From Endomychus coccineus (taxonomy: Eukaryota; Arthropoda; Insecta; Coleoptera; Endomychidae), in NCBI GenBank assembly GCA_958510875.1, contig OY294068.1, forward strand, positions 166,417,962 through 166,481,961: 64,000 nucleotides of DNA, read 5' to 3'. The notes beneath the pieces were generated by a model. That model was not told the DNA's origin, searched no databases, and was given only the letters and a program-made list of their open reading frames with translations. A program made the position numbers and the translations under genes. Every line of letters begins with the position of its first letter. The first letter of the stretch is position 1. Below are positions 22,518 through 33,939 of the stretch, in pieces.

Positions 22518-24313
22518 CAAGGGCGTACCCAGTGAGGGGCAGGGGGGGCAGCACCCCCCACCCCCTAGAACTGAAGACTCATCTGGAAAAGTGTTGCCGT
22601 AATGCAGCTTATACGTCGCTAAAAATACAAAATGAATTAATTTTTTTATGTGGCGAAGTTATTAGGGAGAGTATAATAAGTAATGTTAAAAAAAGGCTTG
22701 CTTACGCGGTCTTAGCTGATGAAACAGCGGACATAGCTGGGAAAGAACAGCTATCAATTGGATTGGGGTTCTACGATGATTGCAAGGGGATAATCCGAGA
22801 AGAATATGTAGGTTTTGTGGAACTAAAGACATAAGATGCCTCATCAATCGGTGAAGCAATTGACAATTTTTTGATTAGCTGTAATCTATCACCAGAATAT
22901 TGCGTAGGATTGGGTTTCGATGGATGCTCTACAATGGCAGGCAAAGAGGACGATGTATCTACAATTTTAAAGGAGACATATTCTCGAGCATTATATTTTC
23001 ATTGCTCAAGCCACAAACTGAATCTTGTAGTGATCGATTCAAACAAGATACTATTGCCACTATAAAGGACACAATAAACTTTTTCAGAGAATCGACTGCC
23101 TTAGGAATTGCGCTCCCAATCTATCACGAATGTGTGAGATGGTCGGAAAAATATAAATCAATCTGAAAATTTTCTCAAAATTTCACAGAGCTTGTAAAAG
23201 CGCTTGAAAAATTATTCACAGAAGGAAACTATGCTACAAGAAAATTTGCATTTCAGATTGATTCAGCGGTTACAAAACCAGTGTTTATCGTTGCCTTAGT
23301 TACAATAGCAAAATACTCGGCAGTGTTGGAACCAGTAGTTAACGCCTTGCAAGCAAAGATCATGGATTTGATTGCTGTAGGAGAACACATTACAAGGATC
23401 CTTGAAGTACTCAAAAGAGACTGTCAAGAAGCAGATCGAATCACTGACCAATTACTCACAAAAGCGCAAGACATTTCAATGAAATTGGAAATAGAAATTT
23501 CTGTCCCACGTTTTGCTCAAAAGCATAAACACAGGAGCAATCCTCCATCAGACATTGATAATGAATGCTGGCGACGTTTACTTATTATTCCTTATCTTGA
23601 TTCATTTACGTCATCGTTAAATATTCGATTTTCCCAAGAAAATACCCCAGCTTTTGCTTTAACAAAACTACATCCTTTATACATGACGGAAACCAGTATT
23701 ACAGACCTACAAAAAAACGCAGAAATGTTACAAGATTTTTATGATTTGGATGACATCACAGGAGAACTTGACCTATGGTATAATTTGTGGACGAAGAAGG
23801 ATTTACCTGAAGACAAATTAAAGGATATTAGTGTTAGTGTAAGGATATTGACTGACCTGTTTAAGGAAATCAATATTTTCTTCCCCGCCTTGAGAAAAAC
23901 AGTCTTAATTTTGAGCACTATTCCATGCACTACGCCGACCGTCGAACGATCATTCAGTACGTTTCGCAGAATGAAGACCTGGCTTAGGAGCACTATGGAA
24001 GAGACAAGGCTGGGATTATGCTTTATGAGCGTACATCGGAATTTTGTGAAAGAAAACCGTGAAATGGTGGAAAGGAAAGTAATGGATAAATTTGCAGCAA
24101 ATTCGAGAAGATTATTATTAATATACAAATTTAAGTACAAGTTTATTAAAATACTTAAATTTATTTTGAATTTTTTTTGTAATAAAAGCCGTCTCAGTTG
24201 TAGCATGGCATGTCTAGTGATCAAAACAGTTTCTCGGTAGTTTTCAGTTCCCAATCCTTTCCTCGAAACAAATATGAGCTGCCCCCCCAGTTCAGATCCT
24301 GGGTACGCCCTAG
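22518..24313 (+). mobile_element. hAT transposon (ZMYM1/DUF4371-like) with perfect 8-bp TSD
   Basis: The termini CAAGGGCGTACCCAG and CTGGGTACGCCCTAG are inverted repeats. They are flanked by a perfect 8-bp direct repeat CATTTGAT at 22510-22517 and 24314-24321. Length is 1796 bp. The plus-strand transposase begins inside the coding region, so the 5' part (finger domain) has been lost. This family differs in its ends and protein from the hATs at 1.4, 8.0 and 50.5 kb. Confidence 0.92.
22575..24237 (+). pseudogene. hAT transposase, 5'-truncated and interrupted
   Basis: Visible blocks in order: KTHLEKCCRNAAYTSLKIQN, LADETADIAGKEQLSIGLGF (about 22708, first catalytic aspartate context), an in-frame stop at 22831, LGFDGCSTMAGKEDDVSTIL (about 22910, second aspartate), and FHCSSHKLNLVV (about 22998). 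After frame changes near 23060-23280 a 319-codon open part runs from 23281 with DIDNECWRRLLIIPYLDSF and the C-terminal dimerisation domain TPTVERSFSTFRRMKTWLRS (about 23935). In the family this enzyme makes hairpin intermediates and 8-bp target duplications, as seen here. Loss of the N-terminal finger plus the stops makes it inactive. The minus-strand frame at 23739-24254 is only its shadow. Confidence 0.88.
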
Positions 24314-24615
24314 CATTTGATAACTGGGTAATAAATGCATGGCAATATCCATTTGGTATCTACTAATTTGTTCTAACATAGAAACCTTGGATAATTATTA
24401 CAATCATTAGCTTCTTGGCTAATATCTCGAGGTATACCGAATTACAAACAATATTAGAAAATTTAACAAGACAACTCAAATTTCATTAAATAAAATTAAA
24501 AATTAAATTGCTAAGGCTTGAGAGCTGTTTCGATCATTCCAGGTTAAGTCAGAGCTTTGCGGCAACCACTGGTTCCATCATTTTATGTTATGTGGTAAGC
24601 AACTAAACATACATA

Positions 24616-25866
24616 CGAGGGCAAGGTGAAAAGAACAAACAAGAAATGATTTATTTGGTCAAAACTTATATTATTTCTCAACATAATCTCCTTGTAGCCC
24701 GATACACTTCGTTCAACGTTTTCCTAATTTTTCGATCCCTTCCAAATAATACGATTTCGGTAATCCTTCAGAATAGGCGTTTGTTTCAGCGATGACCTCA
24801 TCGTTGGGGCCACATCTCTTTCTGCCGGGCCATTTATTCAAGTTTTGAAATAGATAAAAATCGCGGGGGGCCAAATCTGGAGAATATTGTGGATGATGAA
24901 CCAATTCGTTGTGCAGTTCATGTAATTTTGCCATTGCGACTGACGACCTGTGCGCCAGTGCACTGTTTTCTTTGCCAAATGCGGAAGCTTTCGCTTCAAT
25001 TCGGCGTCCAATCGATCCAACAGCCAATCGATCCAACAGCTCTGTTAGTTTACTCCGGGGATAGTTTTGGCCTTTTCAAGATAATCGATATGGACGATAC
25101 CGTGTGCATCCTAAGAAACTGTCGCCATGACTTTGTCAGCCGAGAAACCCACTGTGGCTTTTTTCGGCTTAGATTCGCCAGGACAAGTCCACTGTTTCAA
25201 CTGTTCTTTGGTCTCTGGTGTGTTGTGATGGATGTTTCATCCACGGTTACGATGCAAAAAGCCCTTCTTATCGCGCTTGAACATCGCCAAACGCTCCTTT
25301 GAAGTTGTCACACGGTCGCGCTTGTTGTCAATGTGACAAATATGACTCATATTCAAAAATGTATGCAAAATGTTCAGTACCCGTTCGGTTGAGATGCCCA
25401 TTGCCTCAGTAATCTCGTGCACTTAAACTCGCCGATCGTCCGATATCATACCATGGATTTTATCGACGATTTCTGGCGCTGTAACCTCAATTGGACGACC
25501 ACAACTTTCGGCATCCTTTGTGGTCATACTACCATATCGAAAATCAGTAAGCCACTTGTGAAACGTACCAATCGATGGTGAAGAGTCCCTATAATATTTA
25601 ACAAACGATGCTTTGGTTCGCATAATGTTTTTTCCACGCAAGAAATAATGCTTAATCAATATGTCAAATTCACTTTTTTCCATGTTTACAAAAATCTTCT
25701 AGATTGCTTGCTTTCGATGGGTGTCAAACAGAACTGAATGACTTATCAGTCCGAAACTTTTAATGCGTTCTACTTAAAGATGGTAGGTACATGACAAATG
25801 TCACAAGCAATTTTCGATTGTGGCGCCATCTGTTTTATTTTTCAGAGACTTTTTACCTTTCCCTCG
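24616..25866 (-). mobile_element. Mariner transposon B, near full length
   Basis: The ends CGAGGGCAAGGTGAAAAG and CTTTTTACCTTTCCCTCG are inverted repeats flanked by TA (24614-24615 and 25867-25868). Length is 1251 bp, the usual size for the superfamily. It is the same family as mariner A at 5767 and the fragment at 38720. The transposase lies on the minus strand. Confidence 0.93.
24671..25683 (-). pseudogene. Mariner transposase with stops and frameshifts
   Basis: Starts at 25683 with MEKSEFDILIKHYFLRGK (N-terminal HTH). SPSIGTFHKWLTDFRYGSMT and ESCGRPIEVTAPEIVDKIHG follow, then a stop near 25425 where the frame continues as VHEITEAMGISTERVLNIL. The first catalytic block VDET (about 25240) is out of frame and its following residues are changed. 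The last block reads HHPQYSPDLAPRDFYLFQNL (about 24895-24835), with R replacing C before the third aspartate. The C-terminus SYYLEGIEKLGKR and LQGDYVEK ends at a TAA at 24671. A short tandem duplication near 25018-25040 (GCCAATCGATCCAACAGC repeated) adds another lesion. Confidence 0.9.
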
Positions 25867-25868
25867 TA

Positions 25869-26655
25869 GCATTACGTTCAATTTTACCTGGGTGTTCCAC
25901 ATGATAAATAAATGAGCCTTTATAGACGAACGGATATAAATTTGTACTTCTCTCCTACATAGCTTTCTCTTGAAAATTTGAGAATCTTTCAAGAGAAATG
26001 TTAAATAATAGTGAAGTTAATTTAAATTTGTTTCTGTCATTTTGGACAGTATTCAAAAATATTCGACTTTCAATCAAGTAAAATCACGAAGTTTAGTTTT
26101 AATAACGTATGTTTCCCGGCCTTATGACCCTGCCCATCCCCCTCCCATACTTCTGATAACGTCGATAATTTCTTGGGGCAAATTATCCCTCAATTCATTT
26201 AGATTTACTCGAACAATGGCTACTTGATAGCTGAAGGGTCCTCAGTAATTTAACAGTATTTTTAGTGGATGAGGGTGAAAATTCGCAATCAGTTCTAAGT
26301 TAAAAATATAATATAAAAAGTTAAGTTAATAATAATTAAAAATATTGTATTTATATATACATGTATATGTATATGTGTTTGTGTATGTGTGGGTATATGT
26401 TGAAAAAAAATTGGAAGAACGAAAAACATTGAGACTTTTGGGTTATACATTGTGATCATATATGTATTTTGTATATGTATGTATGTATGAATATGTATAT
26501 ACGTATGTATATGTAAAAATGTGTATGTATGTGTTTTGATGTATTACAAAGAAATAATCATATTACTACAAATTACGTATGTTAGATTATTTATTCCCTC
26601 AATTTCATAGCGTTTGTATATTTATATATTTATTATAGGCTACTGATTCAATATT
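25869..26655. other. No gene; microsatellite-rich 3' half
   Basis: The first part (25869-26300) shows nothing recognisable. From 26340 to 26535 the sequence is a degenerate TATG/TGTA-rich simple repeat, listed separately. Confidence 0.55.
26345..26535. repeat. Degenerate (TATG)n/(TG)n simple repeat
   Basis: Imperfect runs of TATATG, TGTATG and GTATGTAT over about 190 bp, in two blocks separated by about 70 bp of other sequence. Confidence 0.7.
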
Positions 26656-26659
26656 CATT

Positions 26660-26795
26660 CGTTCATTTCAATATCTTGTATTTTTTTTCTGATCTCACGT
26701 ACAAGCCTCGGCTTTAGTAAGCATTCTTCATTTATTTGAGTATACACTTCAATTATTGTAACCAAAATTGTGAAATTACGCATATGAATAAACGC

Positions 26796-26832
<37 letters not shown>
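26660..26832 (+). repeat. LINE 3' tail-like sequence ending in (TTA)n
   Basis: A short segment with CAAGCCTCGGCTTTAGTA and ATGAATAAACGCC runs straight into about 12 TTA repeats (26798-26832). Termination in an A/T-rich triplet microsatellite after an AATAAA-like element is characteristic of Jockey/CR1-group non-LTR retrotransposon 3' ends. No coding part is attached, so this is a 5'-truncated tail (inference) or an isolated microsatellite. Confidence 0.5.
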
Positions 26833-27981
26833 TGTTATTCATTCAGTTAGAGCAGTTTTCACTTCTGTATTCAGGACATTAGGAGTTATTGAGCAAGTCA
26901 GGACCAAACATGTTCGATCGGATTTTGGTCCGGGGAACCTGCAAGAAGGTCGACATCCAGTGAACATCATGAGGAAATAAGACGTACTAGGAGTAGCCGT
27001 GATAATTTTGACGTGCAAAAGCTTCACGATTAGTTTTCCAAACATCCACCCTGTTGAAAAGAAGTTCCAATGATTATTGGTGTAACCTGTGGAGAGGTCT
27101 CATTCAAAAAGAAGAAAAAAATTGTTACACTAGCGTTTGATAGAAACGCCTTCAAGGTCTGAGAGAAGAAGATTGATGCCGACACACTTACACTGTACCA
27201 AAGAATGTGTATACAGCTAAGCAATCTGAAGAAGATCTGAAAGATTACTTGTCTTATAAGATTGAACTTTTCCTAAGTTCCTTTTCAATGGGGACGGTAT
27301 GTGCAAGGGCACCAAATCTCTTCCAGATTATATTCAACTCGCTAAACGTCACATGATTGTAGTTGACGGTGGATATTTCTTTCATAAGGTCGTCAACCTA
27401 CCCTCTGCCTTTCAAAATGAATTGAAAATTGAATCGAACCTACAAGAAGTAGAAACTGCCCTTTCTCTTAACCTCCTTTCAAACCGTTCCAGATTGGAAT
27501 GGACTGTAACTATTCTACGATTTTCCTTTTGTTCGCACGAGGAAACCTGCTTCTACTATGACAAACAGACCTGTTAATAAAGCACGAAATCTGAAAAAAA
27601 CATGTTTCTTTCTAAATTTACCCTCTCTTTTTATACTGATCATAAAATTTGTGTTATGTGAATGCAAAGTTTGCTTGTTTAGCCGTTCTTCTGCTTTCCA
27701 TATCCATACCTCTGGTTCTGGTTATCGTGAAAAAACTTCCAACCTTAAGTTTGTAGAAAATTCTGTCTTCTACATAATTGCATGTTACATCTTTTGCGCT
27801 AAAATGCACTGAGGAGCAGTTATCGTCGAAAAGCTGAAAAAGTGGCAATTTATGCAGGTTTTGCCAAGATGGCGGAGGAAGCACATGGGGTGAGGTGACA
27901 AAAATATGAATTTTCCATTACTCTACAGACCTACACAACATGTCAATAGAACTACATCAATAGACTAATAATGTTTATTAT
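26833..27981. other. No gene confidently recognised
   Basis: Several frames of 60-90 codons overlap here. The one at 27299-27577 (plus) contains HMIVVDGGYFFHKVV, loosely similar to the DGG block of the multicopy protein family found at 31.7 kb, but the following residues do not fit, so no call is made. Confidence 0.35.
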
Positions 27982-28978
27982 TAGTAGAGTCAATTTAGCA
28001 AAAAAGCTCGGAATTTTTTCCAAACAGACCAATCAACTTAATTTTTTTTGCAAATCGTTCCTGGACGGAGACTGAACGATATTGAACTTTAAGATCTAGT
28101 CGCTCGACCATTTTTCACCTGTTAAACCGGAAATTCGCCAATTTTCATGAGAAAATTTATTGTAAAATTTGTAAAATTGGTAAGTATTGCCAAAATTGGC
28201 TGGAAAACTCCAGTCGGGGGTTTTCGGGGTCGCTGATCACGATTCCGAAGTTAGACTTACCATTTTCGGCCGCAGTATGTAGAATTCGGCCAACTATATG
28301 TCTGAAAAATAGCCAAATTTAATAATTTTGTAATTTTTGTTGAAAATGACTAAAACTGGCACTGCTATCAAAAGTTAGGGAATTTATCCGTGACTGTAAA
28401 TCATTTGTTTCATATCCAATATCAAATGACTTCCGAGTGAAATTTTCTAGCCATTTTCAACAAAAATTACGAAATTATCTAATTTATCCATTTTTCTGAC
28501 ATAAAATTGGCCAATTTCTAGCTACCGCGGTGGAAAATGGTAAATCTAACTTCGGAATCGTGATCAGCGACCTCGAAAACCCCAGAGTGAAATGTTTTAG
28601 TCCATTTCAACAAAAACTGCGAAATTATTAAATTTGACCATTTTTGGGACATAAAGTTGGCCAATTTCTAGCTACCGCGGTGGAAAATGGTAAATCTAAC
28701 TTCGGAATCGTGATCGGCGACCTCGAAAACCCCCGAGTGGAGTTTTCCAGCCAATTTTGGCAATACTTACGAATTTTACAAATTTTCCAATAAATTTTCC
28801 CATGAAAATTGGCCAATTTTCGGTTTAACAGGTGAAAAATGGTCGAGCGACTAGATCTTAAAGTTCAATATCGTTCAGTATCCGTCCAGGAACGATTTGC
28901 ACAAAAAATTAAGTTGATTGGTCTGTTTGGAAAAAATTCCGAGCTTTCACATTTTTAACGTCTAATTTGACTCGACTA
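27982..28978. mobile_element. Fold-back (long inverted repeat) DNA transposon, non-autonomous
   Basis: The outer ends TAGTAGAGTCAA and TTTGACTCGACTA are inverted. Inside them the two arms (about 28003-28400 and 28440-28947) are long inverted copies of each other, both containing AAAAATGGTCGAGCGACTAG-like and CTGTTTGGAAAAAATTCC-like segments. The right arm carries an internal 150-bp tandem duplication. Total length is about 997 bp with no coding region. Copies of the GAGGTCGCTGATCACGA-like core lie at 28217 (+), 28548 (-) and 28698 (-). The flanks are TA-rich, so a TA target duplication is possible but not provable. The transposase source is unknown. Confidence 0.75.
28457..28735. repeat. 150-bp tandem duplication in the right arm
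   Basis: GGCCAATTTCTAGCTACCGC occurs at 28509 and again at 28659, exactly 150 bp apart. The flanking TCTAACTTCGGAATCGTGAT and CGACCTCGAAAACCCC blocks repeat at the same spacing with a few substitutions. The left arm appears to have a single copy. Confidence 0.85.
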
Positions 28979-31060
28979 TATATATTTGCGCAAACTTAAT
29001 TGGAGAGTTAAATCTCTCTGTGAGTTAGCATTTCTGTAATTAAATAAATTATATAGCTGCACTGCACATTAGTTATTGTAATGACGTAGCGTCGTAAAGG
29101 TGAAAATCCGGTTGGTCTATTGTTATATGTTGTATTGAGTATGTGGTTAGAAAATGGAGTATGAACAAACAAGTAAAACAGCATATCCTATATAGCTACT
29201 GTGGACCGCATGTGACATTCTTGACATTTTTCCCAACGGTCATCTTTCTTGAACCGTACAATAATGGCTGTCTAGATCAGTTCAGTACAAAAACCAAATA
29301 AACGGAATACCATTCATTTCAGAAAATGTGTATCCGCTGTAAACCATCCCCATCGCCGTGGAATAAACAAAAAGCCCGAATGGTCGGGCGTGGCTGAAGA
29401 AAACTGCCAGCATTCGAGGCAATAAAAATTAAATATCAAATAATGGCCGTTATTATAAAGAGTGATAAGGTGACGAAATAAAACAATTGACGGAAATGTC
29501 GCATGGACATTTAATATATGGAAGATGAAAAGGATAATTCAAAAGCTCCCGTCCAAAAACGTGAATAATAATGCCTTGGAAGAGTCCGTGTTAATTACGT
29601 ACATACATAGTTAATAGAATTTTCTTGTTCACCACTCTAAGTTAACCATTCTCGTATAAAATATTCAACAGGGTAGTCGTGATCTCGGAATACTTTTCAA
29701 CGAAAGCAAATACATCTCTTTTAAACAAGGTAGACGGGAGAAGTTGTCAACACGGCTGCCCTGAAAGTTTTCGGAGAACACGCGTAATGTCAAAACAGTT
29801 ATCGGTTTTGTTCCTATTTTAGATATCTACTTCCAGCCAGAAGTGGCACGTCGTGCGAACGATGTTGGGACGGTATTCCTAGAATTTCTAAACCATCTCT
29901 GTATTATGTACCTAGGTTGAATTCTTGTTTAAATAAATTTCATGCATACGTCAGAGAGATGTAGACATTCCTTCATGTTAATGTTCGTTGGAAACAATGC
30001 TCTTCCGAATTAGGGTAACAATGTGGATTATGGGGGCGAAAAATCAAAGTAATACAATATGACGTTGTTCATACAAGTATGAGATTTCCTCTAATTATGA
30101 ACCCGCATCGCTCAACGGTAAATTTTTTCAGTTAAATATAGTTTAGTGTGTCACCTTAATTTTCAACAGAACTTTTTGAGAGTGGAAAAGATTCAAGATT
30201 GATTAGTTTCCATACTGGATCTCAAGAATCAGATATTTTAAAAATGTTTTCACTTGCTGATTGCCATAAAAATTCTAAGCCTAAAAAAATCGTGAAGAAT
30301 ATACTGGACACTATTTAAGACGATATTCAGCATCTAAATTCGAAGGCGGATTTGATTACTCCAAAAAGTCATGGTGCTTTCCTTGACTGTGACTGAAAGG
30401 TAGAATAGATAAACAGAAAAGTTGAAGATTCTCGTGAACAGTCTTCATAAATTGGAAACACGTCAAAACCCAGAAAGATGGGACCATGAAATAAATACTA
30501 ATATAGTTCCTTCAAATTAATTCAACTACAATTCTACAAAATGAAGTGCCTGCTGCTAAAGGATTGTAAATAACACAAACATTTTATTTAGTAAACATAT
30601 TGTCGTCCATGTTTACAAATAATGTTAAAATGTGTAGATCATTTTTCCCAGTTTATTGTTTTCAGAAAGGTGTATTCAAAAATTTTCTAACTCCTGATGA
30701 AATGTACCAGTCCGAAAGGTTATTATACATTTTTTAGTTTATTTTGATGATGTCCATTAGTACTCTGGCGATGAATCTTCAAAAACATTTTCCTCATATT
30801 TAAAGGATAATGGTACTTCCTCACTCCCAATATTATACTGATTCATATTAGTCCAGTCATATTAGACAAATAATGGCCAAAATAAAGAGAAGTCTCTGGG
30901 TTTTATCTTCAAAAAGGTATAGTTGTTGGTATCAGGAAACCTATATCACCATAGCGGGGACTTGCGAGTTATTAACGCACCAACTCGCGAGCCACCGCAC
31001 TGGTGACATAAGGTATTAGTGGAGTCTTTATTGTAGAAAAACGGTCGAATAAAGAAAAAT
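28979..31060. other. No gene recognised
   Basis: About 2 kb without a frame longer than about 60 codons, and no repeat relationship to the rest of the window was noticed. A broken reading near 30170-30390 (FESGKDSRLISFHTGSQES, then KKIVKNILDTI) looks protein-like but was not identified. Confidence 0.45.
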
Positions 31061-31743
31061 TGAGATACCAAATATTTTTTCCTGAAACCTTTTGCAATGC
31101 CTCAAGTTTGCCCTACATAAAAGAGAGCACCCAGTGAGAAATGGGGCTCTCGCCCCCTTCCCCCTAATAAATAATAAATAAACAATTTAATAAACAAATT
31201 GAATTACTCGAAAACTATTGGTGCTTTTTTGGCCAAAATCACATCTAGGTAGTCTTTTAGGTCGCTTATTACGAATATGAAGACAAAAATACCAAATTAT
31301 AGATGACGCTCCCGTAAAACCGGAAATACCGCTCATTGGTTTCAATTTTTTTAAACAAATTGAATAACTCGATAACTATTCGTGACTTTTTGTCGAAAAT
31401 CACATGCTGGGGGTTTTTGAGGTTGCTGATTATGAATTTAATGTAAGAAAATTCATATCATAGATGGCGCTCGCGAAGAAGCACAAATACACATATTCTT
31501 TATTTATTAGTGAAAATTGAAGCTTTGGGGTTTGTAACTTAACTGTTTATGAATATTAACTCAAAAAATTGTATATTATAGATGGCGCTACTAAATTAGT
31601 GAAATATCGGTTATTTTATGGAAAAACGTTAAATTATATAAAAATGACATTATGACATCAATATTTTTTTAAATAAAAATACCACTTGAGATATAACAAA
31701 TATGCTGTAATAGAAACATAATTCCTAGATGATGGTCATCAGA
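31061..31743 (+). repeat. Left copy of a ~660-bp direct repeat (modular)
   Basis: This segment is a diverged copy of 33940-34592. It starts with CCTGAAACCTTTTGCAATG and ends with GATGATGGTCATCAGAA. Inside are three successive modules of roughly 120-150 bp. Each has a CGAxAACTATT-like block or its equivalent, a GGTTTTTGAGGTTGCTGATT-like core (31251, 31409, 31524), and then a TAGATGGCGCT block. The start codon of the following reading frame (31729) lies in the last bases of the repeat. Confidence 0.85.
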
Positions 31744-32370
31744 AGAAATTGTTATAATGCGCTTGAAGTAGGTCGAAAAACGATGAAGAAAATTGTCGGC
31801 ACAAACTTCAAAGATTTGAAATTGACAAGGAAAGACAAAGTTTTGACATTAAGAGTTGCAAATAGTACGATTAGCATCGAAGGTAATGTCATGGACATAG
31901 GCCCACATTCAATAATTCAAAAGATGTGCATCCTTCTTATGAACTCACCAACAAACGTTTTCAAACCTTGTTTCGCGTATGAGCTTTCACCGTATCATTC
32001 GTCAATGTTTGATGAATTTGGACTACGAAAACAGATTTATACGTTTTTTTCTAACAATCGTGAGTCAATGTATTCGATCATGCGAATTCGGCGGATGCTA
32101 TAGACGGAGGAATTCTATTGTATCGAGTTTTCTGGGAAGTTTCAAAACCATTCTCAGATTTTATTGTAAAATACGTGAGATATGATTTGAGAAATTATGG
32201 GTCCTATGTGACTGTTTGACGGTTATGATGAATTGAATACAAAATCTTCAGAAAGAAATAGAAGATCGAAAAAATTCATTTCTGCAGAGTATTATTTTGA
32301 CACAAACACTAAACTAAATGAGGCGAAAGATGAAGCTCGAAACTAAACTTGCTGGAATCTTTGGAAATAG
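31729..32370 (+). pseudogene. Remnant of an uncharacterised insect multicopy protein with DGG and FDGY blocks
   Basis: The first frame (31729-32103) reads MMVIRRNCYNALEVG, then GPHSIIQKMCILLMNS, FAYELSPYHSSMFDEFGLRK. After a frameshift near 32090 it continues as AIDGGILLYRVFWEVSKPFS, DFIVKYVRYDLRNYGSYVTV, FDGYDELNTKSSERNRRSKK and FISAEYYFD to about 32320, before stops. The order (YELS-x-Y-x-S-x-FDE-x-G, DGG-x-LL, FDGY, ERxRR) matches a large group of unannotated proteins that I recall as multicopy in aphids, cnidarians and other invertebrates, possibly with a PIN-like nuclease fold. That functional idea is unproven. The usual C-terminal part is not visible. It starts at the end of one 660-bp repeat and is followed 1.6 kb later by the other. 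Confidence 0.5.
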
Positions 32371-33939
32371 TCTACTTCTCAATGATTAAGCTGACCTTAT
32401 TTTATTTTGAAAACCGTCTGAAGATGGCGTAATAACACACTGAAACTCGAGTAACGGAAGTGATATCAATAAAGTAGTGTTCAATTTTTAGAATATGGAT
32501 CAAATTTCATATTACAAGTAATGGGTGAAACGATTGAAGTTACTCTTATCGTACATTGGGAATTAATTTCATAAAATTTTTTTTTAGGAATTATTGCATC
32601 GTTAAAAATGAAATTAACTATTTTTGGAATAACAAAACATCCTTCTATCCCATTTCCAGCATCAATCAAACATTGTTTCTTTCTAACTACATAGTCTAAA
32701 TAGTTCTATTGTGAACGCACAATTAACAGAACCAATTTCTATCTCCATCGCGTAGTTGATAAATGCATAGTTTGAACATTAACAGTTAATTTATCTAGGA
32801 ATGCCATTCAAAAAATTCCGTTGATCGGAGTACCAGCAAAGTTATACAACGGAGTATCTGGAACAGTTTTCTGGAATGTGTGTCAGAGGCCCTATGTTTG
32901 ACCTGAGCAATGTGAAACAAGAAAAACCGCTTGGGATTTCGTTGACGTAGTTGTATCAGAAGCATTAGTGAAAAACAGTTTGATTTACAAAACTACTTCT
33001 TCGCATTCAAGTTAGATATTATATACAGGGTGTTTTCACGACATTGTGATTTTATTTTTAAGATAAACACCTCAAATGAAGGATACGAACGCTGAAATGC
33101 CTCAACCAAAATTGGATAATAAGAGAGGTATGATTTTTTGAATATATTATTTTCAAAAATTTTGTAAACACTAACTGTGACACAATGGTGATTAACCTAT
33201 ATACAGCTGGTGTTGAACGAAAAGTCTCGCTCCACATATTAAAGAATGTTTTATTAAGTAGGCTGATGCCAGTTATGTCTACTAATCTTTCAAGCTATCT
33301 CATCAGTTGTCACTGCGTTGTAGGTTTTGCATAACTTGTTCCGGATGAATCCTTTTTATGGGTATTGCTCTAACAATGAATAGGTCGACATGTTACTAAT
33401 GTATGTGGGAGTACTATGTTGCAAGCCGATTGTAAGTTGAGCCGTTTCCTAGAAGACAAACGCCCATTTCGAAAGGTGTCAAGAGCTGTCCTGGCCGACA
33501 CCAACAAATTTCGGATGCCAAAGAAGATCCTACTAGTTCTAAAAAATATCTTACCCATTTGGTGTCTCAAATCGGATTGCCAGGTGAACGCTGCTCGAGA
33601 ATCAGTTGTGTCCTTTCCATGTACAAGTACAAGCTTTACAACGTGAAGATCATATGGAAATTCCAAACTCTACCTCCATTGTATTGGGTACTGATGTAAT
33701 AGTCATATCTGGGCGGTCGATAATCAACGTGCTGTTCGTCTTAATCAGTTCTACCACAGATTTTCAAAAAGCGTTAGGGCCGGACTGTTCTACAGGCAAC
33801 TTTTTGACCCACTTGTGCTGGCAAATTGATTGACTGGGAATAATTACCTCTTTTTATTTTGCAAAATCATTTGCAAGAACTCTTAGAAGAAGTTCATTTC
33901 ATAGTCTAGTAAAAAATGTACAAACCCAGGAAAAGTGGA
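32371..33939. other. Interior between the direct repeats; no gene identified
   Basis: Frames at 33370-33833 on both strands are 60-98 codons long. The plus-strand reading includes KVSRAVLADTNKFRMPKKIL and VNAARESVVSF, which looks protein-like but was not recognised. It might be the decayed C-terminal part of the protein starting at 31729. At 32418 there is a CTGAAGATGG...GAAACTCG motif (see findings), and at 33026 a TACAGGGTGTTTTC that resembles a Tc1/mariner-type terminus without a partner. Confidence 0.35.

Noticed and set aside
23739..24254. 171-codon minus-strand frame
   Set aside because: Exact antisense shadow of the hAT transposase on the plus strand, which carries the VERSFS domain.
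26839..27577. Frames resembling parts of the DGG/FDGY protein family
   Set aside because: Only VVDGGYFFHKVV fits; the neighbouring blocks (YELS, FDGY, ERxRR) are absent, so a family call is not justified.
29340..29400. GC hairpin AGCCCGAATGGTCGGGC resembling a bacterial terminator
   Set aside because: The window is eukaryotic and the hairpin has no associated transcription unit.
30950..31020. tRNA-like palindromic stretch (GACTTGCGAGTTATTAACGC and CAACTCGCGAGCC)
   Set aside because: A hairpin can be drawn but D and T arms with conserved bases cannot.
33370..33833. Overlapping frames of 75-98 codons on both strands
   Set aside because: Protein-like in places but not recognised; both strands cannot be coding and no family match could be supported.
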